From contig NW_022985450.1 in the NCBI RefSeq assembly GCF_010093595.1, positions 455,534 to 519,533 on the forward strand: a DNA stretch of 64,000 nucleotides, given 5' to 3'. This document shows positions 46,143 through 57,838 of this stretch, piece after piece. Source of the stretch: Mytilinidion resinicola (taxonomy: Eukaryota > Ascomycota > Dothideomycetes > Mytilinidiales > Mytilinidiaceae). The notes under the pieces are model-generated. The model ran no database searches, was not told the origin of the DNA, and was given only the letters and a program-made list of their open reading frames with translations. Every line of letters begins with the position of its first letter. Within the stretch, counting starts at the first letter, position 1. The translations under genes and the position numbers were made by a program.

Positions 46143-47139
46143 TGGATCTCAAGTAGAAGCTGCGTACTTAATGCACTGTTGTGGTCAGTTCCAGACAACC
46201 GAACCTGACCACGGAGTTCTCCAACTTCACGCCCAAATCTTGACAGTAGCAGTGAAGAGAGGCAGAGCTCACGCGAGCGGTGCGTCCAGAACAGCCGCCT
46301 TATCTGTCTCAATCGCTTGCAAATCTATACCTGTCAAAGCGCAAATGATAGGCAGTGCCATACACCCGTTTCAGAAGACGTTGTGCAACGGCTCGAGTAC
46401 CCACGGCGAGTCTGGCAGCTCCATGCGAAATCAAACCATGGACATACGGGAGTCCGCTTAGCCCAGTTATTCTAAAGGAAGTGAAAGGTAGCGGGTGGCT
46501 TTAAAATCATGCCATAACTCCACCGAGTCACATCCTAACCCCAGGTACAGATACCGTCCCGTCCCAATTGCGGAGCCGAGTCCGTCGTGCTGGGTGTCTG
46601 GGCAAGGTGTGCCGACAACGGGCCTGGCGTTGTGGATGGCGCGGGATGGCCCAAGGGTCCCAGCCGAGAGAGATACGCCGTGCATGAGCGTGATGCAGGG
46701 CGCTGTTCTACTGGGCGTCCAGCGTTTGCGCAACCCCGGTTTTGCTTTTTCTCCATTCAAGCTCATATCAAGCCTCAGGCTCTCCCGTCCGCTCCCTGCC
46801 TGCATCTGCCAATCAGCTTTCTATCAACTCGGCTTGAATCCCATTTCGCTTCCAGAGTGGCTTCTGCACGTCCGTCGATTGTACGAACCGCATGCCTTCC
46901 AGACCACTTCCCAGGCATGCTATGTAGGCCTGCGCACCCGCCTGCCGCGCCCGCCTGCCTCTCCTGGGGTAAGAAAAGCCATCTTTGCCGCATGCTAGCG
47001 TACTTTGATCGCCTGTCCATATCTCCCCAATCCTCACCAACCTGTCCGTCCCACCCCGCGACTTTCTCGATAGCATCTTTTTCTCTACCATCCTACTGGG
47101 CCCTTCATTCTATACACCCGGTGTCGTTCTATCGCCACG
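46143..47139. other. Intergenic region upstream of the APC permease
   Basis: About 1 kb. The last 200 bp are pyrimidine-rich. Overlapping open frames on both strands reflect composition and carry no family motif. Confidence 0.5.
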
Positions 47140-49042
47140 ATGTCCGAGAAAATTGAGACCGAGGCCATCGGCGTAGCTGGTAAAGCGGAGTTCCAAACTT
47201 CCTCCACCGAAGTCTCCAAGACCAAGTACAGCCTCGACGGTGTCGATGACACTGAAGCTGGAGATGACCTGTACAGCCAGGCGAATCCCAGTCGCCCTGG
47301 ATTCACAAGACAGGATCAGAAGGACATGTTTCGTATGGGCAAGATTCAGGAATTTAGAGTGAGTTGCTCTCAGAAGACCTCGGCACGCTTTAAAGACATG
47401 CTAATATCTTGCACAGCGAAGCTACCGGCCATTGTCTGTTTACAGCTTTGCAATGGTCTTGACAGCAGTATGGGAGTACTTGATGATGTTAGTTGATATT
47501 ACGACTCCCAAATCCATCCTGGCTCCCAAATTCTGATCACTCCGGCTTTTGCAGGGCAAACACTCAAGGTCTCATCGATGGAGGACTTGCTGGAGTTTTC
47601 TGGGCCTACATTTGGACCTTCTTTGGATTCGGGTTTGTGGAGTTGTCATTGGCAGAGATGGCCTCGATGTGAGTCCCCGCTCTGCACACTTTATTATTGC
47701 ACATACTAACGATGTATCTACAGGGCACCCATCTCCGGAGGTCAATACCACTGGGTCTCTGAATTTGCTCCTCCCAAGTATCAGCAGTTTCTGAGCTACT
47801 TCACCGGTATGCCATATGATCTCGAAAATTTTCGAGGACACTATGTACTTATCCGATTGGTGACTGACTTGCAACGTAGGATGGATGTCGACGCTGTCCT
47901 GGCAAGCTGGAAATGCCTCAGGTTCCTTCCTGACAGGAACCATTATCCAAGCCCTGGTGGGGCTCAATCATCCCGAGTATGACCCCAAGCCATACCAAGG
48001 AACTCTCCTCGTTTTCGCCATGGTACTCATCGTGTACATTGTGAACATGTGGGGAGCGCAGATCTGGCCCACGATCCAAAATGGACTGTTCGTTCTCCAC
48101 GTACTTGGATTCTTGGTTACCATCATCGTGCTCTGGGTTATGGCTCCTCATCAATCCGCAAAGGCGGTTTTCACTCAATTCACCAACTCTGGCGGCTGGT
48201 CCTCGATGGGCGTGAGTCTCATGGTTGGCCAGATCACCTCTATCTATTCGTTGCTCGGTTCTGATGCAACGGCGCATATGGCTGAAGAAGTACGTGACGC
48301 AGGTCGCTACGTCCCGATCTCACTCTTCTGGAGCTACGTAGGCAACGGCGTTGTTGCCATCATCTTCCTCATCACCTATCTTTTCTCCATTGCCAGCGTC
48401 GAGGATGCGCTCAACGACCCTTCCGGCTACCCATTCCTTTACGTGTTGAAATCGGCAGTTCCCACTTCTGGAGTCAACGCCCTCACTATCATACTTCTCA
48501 TTCTCGTCATTGCTGCCAACATCTCCTTCAACGCGTCCACGGCTCGCCAGACATTCGCCTTCGCGCGAGACAAAGGCCTCCCATTCTCGAAATGGATTGG
48601 CAAAGTCGATAACGAGATACCTGGCAATGCTATCGCCCTCACTTGCATAATCACGGCCCTACTTTCTCTCATCAATATCGGCTCAGACGTCGCTTTCAAC
48701 GCCATTATATCCCTCCAAGTCGTCGCAATCATGATCAGTTACATGGTCAGTGTGGGATGCGTCCTGTATCGACGCGTGTTCTACCCCGAGATGCTGCCTA
48801 CGGCACGGTGGAGTCTTGGGCGCTGGGGTGTGCTGGTCAACTCGCTCGGTCTGGCGTATGTCACCTTCACTTTCTTCTGGAGTTTCTGGCCTACGACGAC
48901 GCCGGTTGATGTGGCGAGTTTTAACTGGAGTGTTGTTATGTTTGTGGGTGTCTTCATCATTTGCATTGTTATGTATTTCGTTCAGGGGAAGAAGGTTTAC
49001 TTTGGGCCGGTTAAGCAGATAAGGGCCGCACGTCTGGAGTAA
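47140..49042 (+). CDS. APC-family amino acid/GABA-choline permease
   Basis: Five exons: 47140-47358, 47417-47487, 47555-47668, 47724-47806 and 47880-49042 (549 aa). A cytosolic acidic N-terminus of about 70 residues is followed by about 12 helices. The first helices read RSYRPLSVYSFAMVLTAVWE, LAGVFWAYIWTFFGFGFVEL and SLAEMASMAPISGGQYHWVS (APC signature). Later: LTGTIIQALVGLNHPEY, GSDATAHMAEEVRDAGRYVP (conserved amphipathic region), NASTARQTFAFARDKGLPFS (family motif) and SLINIGSDVAFNAIISLQVV. This is the fungal amino acid/GABA/choline transporter subfamily (Uga4/Hnm1/Dur-like). The substrate cannot be told from sequence. Four introns lie in the first third only, as in relatives. Confidence 0.9.
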
Positions 49043-49874
49043 GTAAGACGGAGTAGCTTCTTGGAGCTAAAGTTCAATGCGACACGGGAACGTCTTTCAG
49101 TGTACTTTAGATGATACAACTTCAAAGGCGGTAGTTAGCTAGGGATGAATAATACTCTTGGTTGCATTTCTTAACGCATGAATTCACCAGAGCGGTGAAA
49201 AGGGACCATATCACTATATCCATCCAAGCTGATATCCCCATCCCGCCCATGGTACTCGGCTGCGATTGATCCGACAAGGGATGCGCAGCTTTCACCGTTC
49301 AGCGCTACATACCTCGCTACCAGTGCAACGGCAACCTGACCAAAGCGGAACTGATATCCACCCGGCCACTCCTTGGATCATTGGTAGGGGTTAAGACGAT
49401 AAAGCTTCGCGGCGCTCACGCCGTGGGGTGACGAGCTTGACGCCTCCTACCCCCACACCAATGAGACGGGGCGGGTTGGGGATCGCTTCCAAAGCTTCCC
49501 CGGGGTTTGAGACACCCAAAACGCCTTCTGCTTCTCGCCCATCCATAGAGATTCATCTTATCAGACGCCTATCTTGCTGCCGTGTTGCCCTCGCTGCAGC
49601 CGTCAGGTACGCTGCATGGGATAGTACGAGAGGCCGCGCGATGGCGTCTGCGCACTCCATGGGACTTTGTCTAGAGGCGCAGCCGCGATTTCGAGAGCGG
49701 ATGGGCGATAGCAAGCTGCTGCATGTGGGTGGAGGAGTGATAATCCCGCTGTTTTCCAGTGCTCGTGATCCCCACAGTATCACCATTTACTTACTCTGTC
49801 CATACGTCTCAATCTTACGCTCTCTATGACTGCTACTCTCGTTCAATGACCGCGCTACACTTGCTGTGATCAGG
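49043..49874. other. Intergenic region
   Basis: About 0.83 kb. No gene was recognised; an open frame at 49428-49829 is unsupported. Confidence 0.5.
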
Positions 49875-51218
49875 ATGGCATCGCCCACCTCCATGGCCCT
49901 GCCATCTGGCGTCTCGAAGCCCTGGGCCGTTATCACTCCCAACAACCAGGGCGGCTTGATAGCTATTCTGGCGGGCGTTGCGGTCGGGTTTGTGTTCGTC
50001 TCGCTGCTCATTCGGGTGTATATGCGACACAACTTTGCTGCGTACCGGTTGGATGATTATACATTTTTGGCTGCTTCAGTACGACTCCTCTAAGATCCAC
50101 ACCATAGTCCAAGAAACTGGGGCCCTTGCTAATTAGACCCACCATCGCAGATCTTCGCGTGCTGTCAAGCAGCAGTGGTATTTCAGCAAGTAAATCTGGG
50201 GCTAGGGAAATCCGACGATCTCCTGAATCCCCTCAATATAGCCTCGCTAGAGAAGGTAGGCCGGCCATCCGATATCACTCCTCAAAAAGCCCCTCAGACC
50301 CTCCTTTCATATCTGACTAAATTTCCAGGCCTCATACGCCAGCGACATCCTCTACATAACCACCATCTTCCTCTGCAAACTCTCCACCTGCTTCCTCTTC
50401 ATCAACCTAACCCCCTCGAAGGGCCACCTCATGGCCATTCGAACCATCCTCGCCCTCTCCATCGCCTGGATCATCACCTCCCTCTTCCTGATCGCCATCC
50501 GCTGCCACCCTGCGCACCCATGGACCGACAGATCCACCGCCACCTGCGCGGACCTCTTTACGCGCTGGCAAGCCATCTCCGCCCTCGACGCCACCACCGA
50601 AATCCTCCTCTTCGCCATGTCCCTCTACCTGATCTGGGGCATCCAAATGCCGCTGAGCTCGAAGCTCATCGTCGTGGGCGCGTTTAGTTGCCGATTACCG
50701 TACGTCCCCCTTCCCCCTCCCCCCACACATCGACTAACATCCTCCGCAGCACCCTCATTCCCATCTCCCTCCGCCTCCACTACCTCTACCCCACCCTCCA
50801 CACCGCCAACCCCTTCCACCCCCTCTCCCGCCTCGTCGGCTGCACGCAGCTGCACGTCGGCTACGCCATCATGGCGTCCATAATACCCTATCTGAAGCCC
50901 TTCATGAGCGTCTACGACGTCCCCGTCGCCTCGGCGTACTACAACGTCTCGGCGCTGTCGACGGCCGCGTCGCACGGGAAGCCCGCGCACGGGGAGCGGG
51001 GGGAGCGGGTGCGCAGCGCGTACGTGCTGGAGGACATTGGGGAGGCGAAGGGAGGGGTGCGGCTGCGGCCGGAGGAGGTGCTGCACGAGGCGAGCTGCGA
51101 GCGCGGGGAGGAGCAGGGGAAGCAGGGGCGGGGGAGTTGGGATAGCGAGGGGAGTCGGAAGATGATTATTAAGAAGGGGGTCGAGTGGAGTGTTGTTAGT
51201 GAGAGGGGGGTTGGGTAG
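49875..51218 (+). CDS. PTH11-type rhodopsin-domain receptor, second
   Basis: Four exons: 49875-50078, 50151-50255, 50329-50699 and 50750-51218 (382 aa). ATG 49875 (MASPTSMALP) is preferred to the in-frame GTG nine bases earlier. Helices: GGLIAILAGVAVGFVFVSLL with IRVYMRHNFAAYRLDDYTFL, then SYASDILYITTIFLCKLSTC, AIRTILALSIAWIITSLFLI, loop CHPAHPWTDRSTATC, TTEILLFAMSLYLIWGIQMP, VVGAFSCRLPTLIPISLRLH, and HVGYAIMASIIPYLKPFMSV. The tail is Arg/Glu/Gly-rich with few hydrophobic residues. The fold is that of fungal rhodopsin-like membrane proteins (PF20684 group), though the VxIWxxVEP signature seen in the receptor at 15.1-16.8 kb is replaced by CTQLHVGYAIMASIIP. It belongs to a different subclass. 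No CFEM is present. Ligand and function are unknown. Confidence 0.8.
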
Positions 51219-51436
51219 GGCGGGGTGGTTGGAGAGGGGGTTGGGAATGTATTTTAGATAGGTGTAATGATGGGATATGGGATTTTCTTGGGCGCTGGGG
51301 ATGTAACGCAGCGATGGTGTCATGGGGAGGAAGCGGAGGGTATCGAGGTACTCTTGGCAATGATAGAAAGGTGTGTATGAACTGGTTTACGGTTTCGTAT
51401 CCCCGATAGAATTTCAGAACTGGGTATCTATGTCTA

Positions 51437-52399
51437 TTAGTCTCTGTGACGCCGGTCCCTACTCCCTGATCGCTCTCGCCGGCGGTCCCTGGAGCGATCT
51501 CGTCGAGAGTGTTCTTTGCGCCGTGAATCTGGCTCTTCCGATTCCCGCTTGATGCGGCGGTCTCTGGAGTGATCCCGTCGAGAACGTTCTCTGTGTCTTG
51601 CAACAAGCTCTTCGGACTCAGGTTTGATGCGGCGATCTCTGTCCCTGGAGTGATCTCGTCGGGACCGCTCTTTGCGTCGCGAATCGGCCTCCTCGGATTC
51701 CGCCTTGATGCGACGGTCTGATCGCTCCCTATCTCTCGATCGGTCTCGACGATGCCGCTTCGAGTGATGCTTATGCTTGCTCTCCTTGTTCCTGCTCTTC
51801 ATGTACTTCTTCAGGGCCTCCTCAACTTCCTCCCGCTTCTGCTTGACCATATACGCCTTCATAGGATCATCATCATCGTGCTCCCTAACCAGCTTCGCCA
51901 ACTCAATCTCCTCCTTCAACAAAGGCCGCTCTTCTTCGCTCTCGCTCTCGGTCCGCCTCTTCTTCCTGCGCCCACCATCTTCTTCATCCTCAGTGACATC
52001 GCCGTTCCCTTGGCCCTTGGGATTCCACCCAGTATTGTCCACCTCCTCCTCGCCCTCCTTCCGCTTGTATCTCGTGTGATCCACCCTCAGCACCCTTCCC
52101 AGGACTGTCGCCCCGCCAAGGTTGTCCACCGCAAGATCCGTGCTCCGCTGATCTTCGTACTTGAGGAACGCAAAGCCCTTTGACTTGCCCGTCTCTTTGT
52201 CGCGCACCATGTTGATGTAGACGGGTTCTCCGAATTGTGAGAATACTGTGATGACGTCGCCCTCTGTGAAGTCGAACGGGAGCCCGCCGATGTAGATGTA
52301 GGCCGTGTCGCGGTAGTCGGCGTGCCAGGAGCCTTCGGTGCTGACTGCGGATTCAAGCTCGCGCTTGTTGAGCTCTTGGATTTGGCGGATAGTATTCAT
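51437..52399 (-). CDS. IST3: U2 snRNP/RES-complex splicing factor Ist3 (Snu17), RBMX2-like
   Basis: A single exon of 320 aa. ATG 52399 (MNTIRQIQELNKRELESAVS) gives the conserved Ist3 N-terminus. The RRM follows: GSWHADYRDTAYIYIGGLPF (RNP2 IYIGGL), EGDVITVFSQFGEPVYINMV, GKSKGFAFLKYEDQRST (RNP1) and GRVLRVDHTRYKRKE. The RES complex (Ist3, Bud13, Pml1) binds the activated spliceosome; the helix after the RRM contacts Bud13. The C-terminus is a long Arg/Asp/Ser extension with three near-copies of a 26-28-residue repeat (RRIK.ESEE......R.R.RRDHSRDR), coded by the tandem DNA repeat at about 51470-51730. Yeast Ist3 lacks this tail; human RBMX2 has a comparable one. The gene is divergent with the dynein chain gene. 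Confidence 0.92.
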   Translation of the reverse strand: MNTIRQIQELNKRELESAVSTEGSWHADYRDTAYIYIGGLPFDFTEGDVITVFSQFGEPVYINMVRDKETGKSKGFAFLKYEDQRSTDLAVDNLGGATVLGRVLRVDHTRYKRKEGEEEVDNTGWNPKGQGNGDVTEDEEDGGRRKKRRTESESEEERPLLKEEIELAKLVREHDDDDPMKAYMVKQKREEVEEALKKYMKSRNKESKHKHHSKRHRRDRSRDRERSDRRIKAESEEADSRRKERSRRDHSRDRDRRIKPESEELVARHRERSRRDHSRDRRIKRESEEPDSRRKEHSRRDRSRDRRRERSGSRDRRHRD

Positions 52400-52911
52400 C
52401 TTTCTGTTTGGAGGAGTAGGGTATATTTTTGGCAAATTTGATAACCCTCTGGACCACCTCAAATGGTGGTACACAGTAACTTTACCCCGGTATTACTCCT
52501 CAGCTTTCTATTGTGGTGGAACAGCTCTTCGAGCCGCTCTGCTTCACCTTGAGCGCCCCTTGATGAATGTGAAGATGCGCAGTGAAGCTGGAGATAAAGT
52601 GTGGGTTGGAGGTGGGATTTGCGGTGGTTTGTATTTGAATTCAAGTGCAGGCTGGGAAGTTCGGTGGTGATGAGCGGGCGAGGTCTGAGGAAAGTTGAAG
52701 GCGGCGCGCTAGCGACCTCAACCCCCAGATTTCATCTCGCCAGAATGAAACAACGCAAATGCCAGCTTGACATACCGCCGTGCTGTCTCGAAAGTCCAGC
52801 TAATATTCGTACTCGCCACGCCCATCCTCGCGACTTTTACTCAAGCTCCCCCGCATGCCCTTCCTCCGCATCCTCCCCGACGCGTCCTGAAACCCCCGAA
52901 GCACCTCCGCC
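52400..52911. promoter_or_regulatory. Bidirectional region (Ist3 / dynein light intermediate chain)
   Basis: 512 bp between divergent starts, holding both promoters and leaders. No clear motif. Inferred from layout. Confidence 0.55.
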
Positions 52912-54722
52912 ATGGCTGCCGCAACCCGTCGAATATCAAACTACGCCACCAGGTCAACCGCCACTGATCTGGACGGAAGGCCAAAAAGCAGCGATGATTC
53001 GAAAAAAGAGATATGGATCCCTATGCTGGACGGCGTTTCCAGCGGGAAGCGGATGCCAGAGAAGAGTCTCCTGGTTCTAGGTATGCACGGTATCCCATCA
53101 CAGCTACTCGCAGGATGCTGATACCATTGCTTCAAAGGAGGGACACCAGAAACACAGAAAGGATTCCTCGAGTCATTATCGAAAGACCCCGCGACGAGTC
53201 GGAGGCCTCCAGACCGCGGCCGCAGACCCCCAATTGCGAACCAATTCGCCCTGGGCTATACATATCTGGACGTCCTAGACTCAGACCAAGAAGGTACGGC
53301 TGTTACTCTTCAACTTTGTATCTATGCATTCATCTGACCGGCAACAGACACTCTCGCCCGACTCTCCCTATACCTCCTCACTCAACCTACCCCTTCCTTC
53401 ACGCCTCTACTCAAACCATACCTCACGCCGAAGACTCTACCTAACATGCTCATTGTAATATTACTTGATTGGGAACATCCGTGGCTGTGGCTGCGACAGC
53501 TTCGCGATTGGATTCGGGTCTTGCGATCACTAGTGTCCTCGCTCGACGACGAATCGAAAGACGTCATGGAAGAGAACATCAATGCCTGGAGAGACCGACA
53601 CCGAGGCCTTGGAGGGTCCTCTGATAACACTGGAAGTGGATCTGCGGATACTGCGGTCCTGCCATTGGGACAAGGCGAATGGGACGAGCCTCTTGGGATC
53701 CCTCTTTGCGTGGTGTGTCAGAATGCCGACAAAATCGAAGGATTGGAGCGCGAGCGTGGGTGGAAAGAGGAGGAATTTGATTTCGTACTGCAGTACCTAC
53801 GGACTGTACTCCTCAAGCACGGTGCTAGCTTGATATACACCATGAATTCCGCCCCAGGACCTCTACAAACCCTCATTCACTCAAGTCTTGGCATCAAATC
53901 AATGCTGAGACAGAAGCAATTGAAGCACAACGTCATTGATCGCGATCACATCCTCATACCGCCGAACTGGGATTCCTGGGGCAAGATTCGGATACTAAGG
54001 GAGGGTTTCGATGTGGAGGGTGTAAGCCAAGCGTGGTCGGAAGATATACAGGCTCCGCTGCCAACACCGACGCCCGTTGAAGTCGTGTCGAATGGACACA
54101 CGAAGACTGATACTGAACCTGAAACGGAAACCGGTGAATTGGTCTCAGCAGAACCAGAACCGGCCCCTGAAATGGAAGAGCTCACCGCGGTATCAGTGTT
54201 TGAGGAGACGATTCGGGATCCAGAGCAAGACTCAGCTCTTGCTGCACTGAACTCGAAGAACGCGAATGGACTAGAAGTCCCGAGCACGGAAGCTCAGACT
54301 TTCCTGACCTCGCAAGTGGAGATACTCGACCGCTTGCGCCAAGAAGATGACAGGGAAAAGAAAGGGGCTGACAAGAAGAAGAGTGGAGCAACGTACATTG
54401 CTCAGGACGAAGCTAGTGGTGTTGTTGAGGAGCATATCGGGCCGGTGCAGTTCAACATGGGAGGAATTCAGGTGAATGCTGATGAGATGGTAAAGAGGTT
54501 GCAGGTATGTCATGCTGCTCCTCTCATCGTTTAAGTATTAGCACGCTGACGCGACCATCGCAGGACCGAGAAGCCAATCGCTCCTCCGACACAGACCCTG
54601 CAACTCCAATGACACCCACCACCACTCAAGGTCCCCAGTCAGAGAACGACCGGCTTGCTTCCTTCTTCGCTGGCCTTATCAAGAAAGGAGACGCTTCAGC
54701 TGCCAACAGTCCCCGAACGTAG
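52912..54722 (+). CDS. Cytoplasmic dynein light intermediate chain
   Basis: Four exons: 52912-53080, 53138-53293, 53348-54504 and 54564-54722 (546 aa). The N-terminal GTPase-like fold of DLIC is seen in KRMPEKSLLVLGGTPETQKG, where the P-loop is degenerate (GGTPETQ instead of GxxxxGKS), as in fungal LICs. Then ANQFALGYTYLDVLDSDQED, LARLSLYLLTQPTPSF, MLIVILLDWEHPWLWLRQLR (strand then WxW) and IPLCVVCQNADKIEGLERER (the NKxD-like block is altered). YLRTVLLKHGASLIYT and VIDRDHILIPPNWDSWGKIR complete the domain. The C-terminal third is acidic with EEHIGPVQFNMGGIQVNADE and ends with LASFFAGLIKKGD, a helix like the adaptor-binding helix of metazoan LICs. It binds dynein heavy chain and cargo adaptors. 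Confidence 0.92.
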
Positions 54723-55787
54723 AGTACTGAACAACGACAAAAAATTTTCCGATGTGAACGAGACCAACATCGAAGCATTCCAGACAGGTCTGTTGAATTC
54801 CCAGCGGCGTGTAAATAGTGCAGGCTAGGCTTTATACCCAATACGATTGATTTCTCCCGTCGTAGCTTGCATTGAGAATGATCACTTTGCCTAGATATCC
54901 GTCCGTGTGCGCTTTCCTTGCTAAGGCATGAGACATCTCAATGGACCTTCGAGTATCTGAGCGCGACGTAACTTAATAATTTTGAACGACCTATATGTAT
55001 AGTCGTTAGGCGAACCCCCAACGTCATCATCTATGCTCAATAAGAGAACATGTGCATCCAGACATCGCTTGCGAGTCCTACTATGGCTCCGACAAATGGA
55101 TTGCTTGACATCGTAATGGTGCTGCTGGGCTCGAGAACCCGAATACCGCATACGCAGGATATTCAGAGTGAGTTGGCGACTTATCGAGGTAGATTGGGGA
55201 GCAGACTAATACGATGGGAATATAGACTGTAAGAGCGCGGCTTTATGGATTCAGCAGCAGATACAGAGTAGTTTAGCGTACTTGACGGATGATACTAGAT
55301 TTTGGGTTAATGTACCTGTTATTTGAGGTGGAGCGGGACGATCAGTGATGAGAGGGACTGGCCCAAAACTTGAATCTGAGAGCGCGACGTCCATATCTAC
55401 GCATTTATGTAAGATCAATGACAAAATTCACTACGATCGCTTTTCTATCCAGTAGAGAAAGAGCATACCCTTGTGCGCCTGATACTTAGCTAGTGTCTGG
55501 AACGGCTTAGCGTGGATGTTCTTTAAACCGACCGAACTGCGCCCTAGCATCTCGCTGCTCGCTTCTTATTGTTCTGCTCCACGCCCACTGTATCCCAAAT
55601 AAAGCTAGGCACGCCCTATCGCTGACATGTCTTCTAACAGCAGACCAAAAATGGAAACGTCTCGAGTCGAATATAGAGTATAAAAAGGCACCTAGGCCGC
55701 GTGAGCGTAAGTCTTGGTCAATGAAGCAAAACTCGTCTCCATCATCCATAACAAATCAGATCGTCACTCCCCATCAACACCTTCAAA
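54723..55787. other. Intergenic region
   Basis: About 1.07 kb. Nothing recognised; small open frames at 55050-55232 and 55507-55749 lack support. Confidence 0.5.
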
Positions 55788-56261
55788 ATGACCTCAACCC
55801 CCTCAAAACTCTCCATCCCCGCCGTCTTCTCCCGCATCACCGCGCCCTGGCAGCCCAAAATGGTCGCCTGCGTCAACAGCACCACCGAAATCCGCATCGC
55901 CAAGATCCAGGGCAAGTTCATCTGGCACGCGCATCCCGACACGGATGAATTGTTTTATATTGTTGACGGCGGCCCTCTCACTCTGAACTATCGAGAGCGG
56001 AATGACGACGAGAGCTCGGAGAAGAAAGTGGTTTTGGTGAAGGGCGAGATGTGGGTTGTTCCGAAGGGCGTGCAGCATCTGCCTGAGGCTGAGGAGGAGG
56101 CGAGTGTGATGATGATTGAGCAGGCGGGGACGGTTAATACGGGGAATCGGGAGGAGAGGTATGTGCTACGACAGTGCGGATGTTTATGATTGCGTATTTG
56201 CTGATGTGGACTACTTGCTTCTAGTGACCGAACTGCGACGATAGAAGATGTGCGGAGTTGA
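55788..56261 (+). CDS. Small cupin-domain protein (135 aa)
   Basis: Two exons, 55788-56158 and 56225-56261, joined across a 66-nt intron. The single cupin barrel has both motifs. Motif 1 is WHAHPDTDELFYIVDGGPLT with HxH and Glu ligands (about residues 47-54). Motif 2 is VPKGVQHLPEAEEEASVMMI with the third His. Such stand-alone cupins bind Fe2+, Mn2+ or Zn2+ and act as dioxygenases, isomerases or storage proteins; the metal site is complete here, but the substrate is unknown. The last exon adds SDRTATIEDVRS only. There is no signal peptide, so it is cytosolic. Confidence 0.85.
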
Positions 56262-57838
56262 TAAATGTCATTGCGAGCTCTTCTCTTCCATTTTGGTTCA
56301 TCGCTCCCGACCGGATGCTACCCGGCGGGTATTGAAACGGGTCATTGAGTTTCAGTAATATCCCTTGTGATGAGGGCCGGCTGCGTTGCCATCAGGTCAC
56401 TACCGCCCTGTGTAACGAGCCCAAGTGTCTTGGATTCAACAAGACTATCGATAATCTTGAACACTATTCCATGTACTATCCTTTGCCACGCTTCAAACAA
56501 GTAATTCCCCACACCATGTAATTAAACTGGGTTAATTTCAAGAACAATATATTGAGTTTAAAAAGCATCATTGCCGTTTATTCTTTCATTTAGCACCAAT
56601 CGTCCATATGGGTATATAGGTATCCGAGCCATGAAGGGGAAACTAGCGGGACAAAGCAGTACTGCCAGAGCAAACATGTTTACTCTGAGCCTCTCCAACG
56701 CGCTCTAATGCAAATCGACTCAAGATGCCGGTATGCTCCCGGATCTCGAACCGATCTAAGTATCACTGAACTTACTAACTTGAAGCTGGAGATCTCAACC
56801 ATGCAGCTATGCGGCATCTAACTCCCGTCAGAGTAATTCGTGGCCTCGCGGTCAGTGCGGAGGCGATCAAGGGCCGGCTCTATGAGAGGAGTGTGGCGTT
56901 GCAGAGGGTGAAGAGCACGTGGTGGACGGTTGTAGCGTGGGATGCGCATAGTTCGACTTCCTTATAGGAGTTTACGAAGGGGATATTTATAAAGACGATG
57001 AAGGAGTTGTGAGGACGTTAGGTAGTTAACGCTACAGTACTAGGCCTTAAGTCTAGGCACACGAATTGATCACTGCTTGGCTATAATCTTGCTCACTTGA
57101 CACCACTGTGAGGAGGAGGCCAGCTAGGAAGTAGTCAATCAGTCAAGAGGCAGTCTAGTTCTTACTACTACAAACTTGACATCGTGCCTAGGGTTTTGAA
57201 ATTCAATGGGGGTATACCCCAAGCGGCGGTAAACATGTATGCACAGACTTATGACGTGTTACTATAGCTAATTATATCAACGCTCTTTGGACACTATGGT
57301 CTTATATCCTTTCTATTACTTTCGCATAGTAATTCAAGCACGTGACCTGGTGGATTTTGACCTCTACGCGTGACCTGTTGAAATTTCAAAATCTGGTCGA
57401 TTCTTCAAACTCGTCGGTTGAAAGTTCGTCTTTGTGCTTGACACTTTTGACCTCAGAGCTTCCTTTTCAGGTAATTCTTGCACGCGACCTGGTTGAAAGT
57501 TGAACTTTCGACGGTCGAAAGTTTGTCTCTGGTCGAAAGTTGAACTTTGAACCGTTCAAAGTTCGTCTTTGCGCTCGACACTTTTGCGAATCTCAGAGCC
57601 TTCCTATTTGGGTAACCCATCACGTGATAGCGGCGACTGGCTTTCTCCGCAGTCCGAATCAACGTCCTCGGCTGATACAAACTGATTATTGATCATGCAT
57701 CCCCTAGTTATCAATGCAGGCCTCTCTTAATTCCACTGTCTCACTATCCGTAAGGAACCAAGTGCCGATATTTGGGAATCTTATCTTTTCGATCTTGCAC
57801 ATTTTAAACGACATTGTCTTTATTTTTAGTAGAATACC
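56262..57838. other. Intergenic region upstream of the bZIP gene
   Basis: About 1.6 kb. The last 500 bp contain repeated phrases (cgtgacctg / cgcgacctggttgaaagt, and gttcgtctttg.gct.gacacttttg twice) and palindromes listed separately. A tiny frame at 56809 is not convincing. Confidence 0.55.
57480..57565. repeat. Cluster of palindromes (AACTTTCGA / GAACTTTGAAC)
   Basis: aactttcgac-ggtcgaaagtt (near-perfect inverted repeat at about 57501-57521) and gaactttgaac-c-gttcaaagttc (perfect 11-bp arms, about 57541-57563). They are joined by further half sites (tcgaaagtttgtc, tcgaaagttgaac). About 275 bp upstream of the bZIP start. They could be operator-like sites. Confidence 0.8.

Noticed and set aside
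46495..47156. 167-189-aa overlapping frames upstream of the permease
   Set aside because: No domain, overlapping in two frames and on both strands.
56700..56830. tRNA-like TTCGA motif on the minus strand
   Set aside because: The T-stem does not pair and no anticodon or acceptor stem could be built.
56809..56970. 52-codon frame MRHLTPVRVIRG...
   Set aside because: Too short, no motif, no splice partner.
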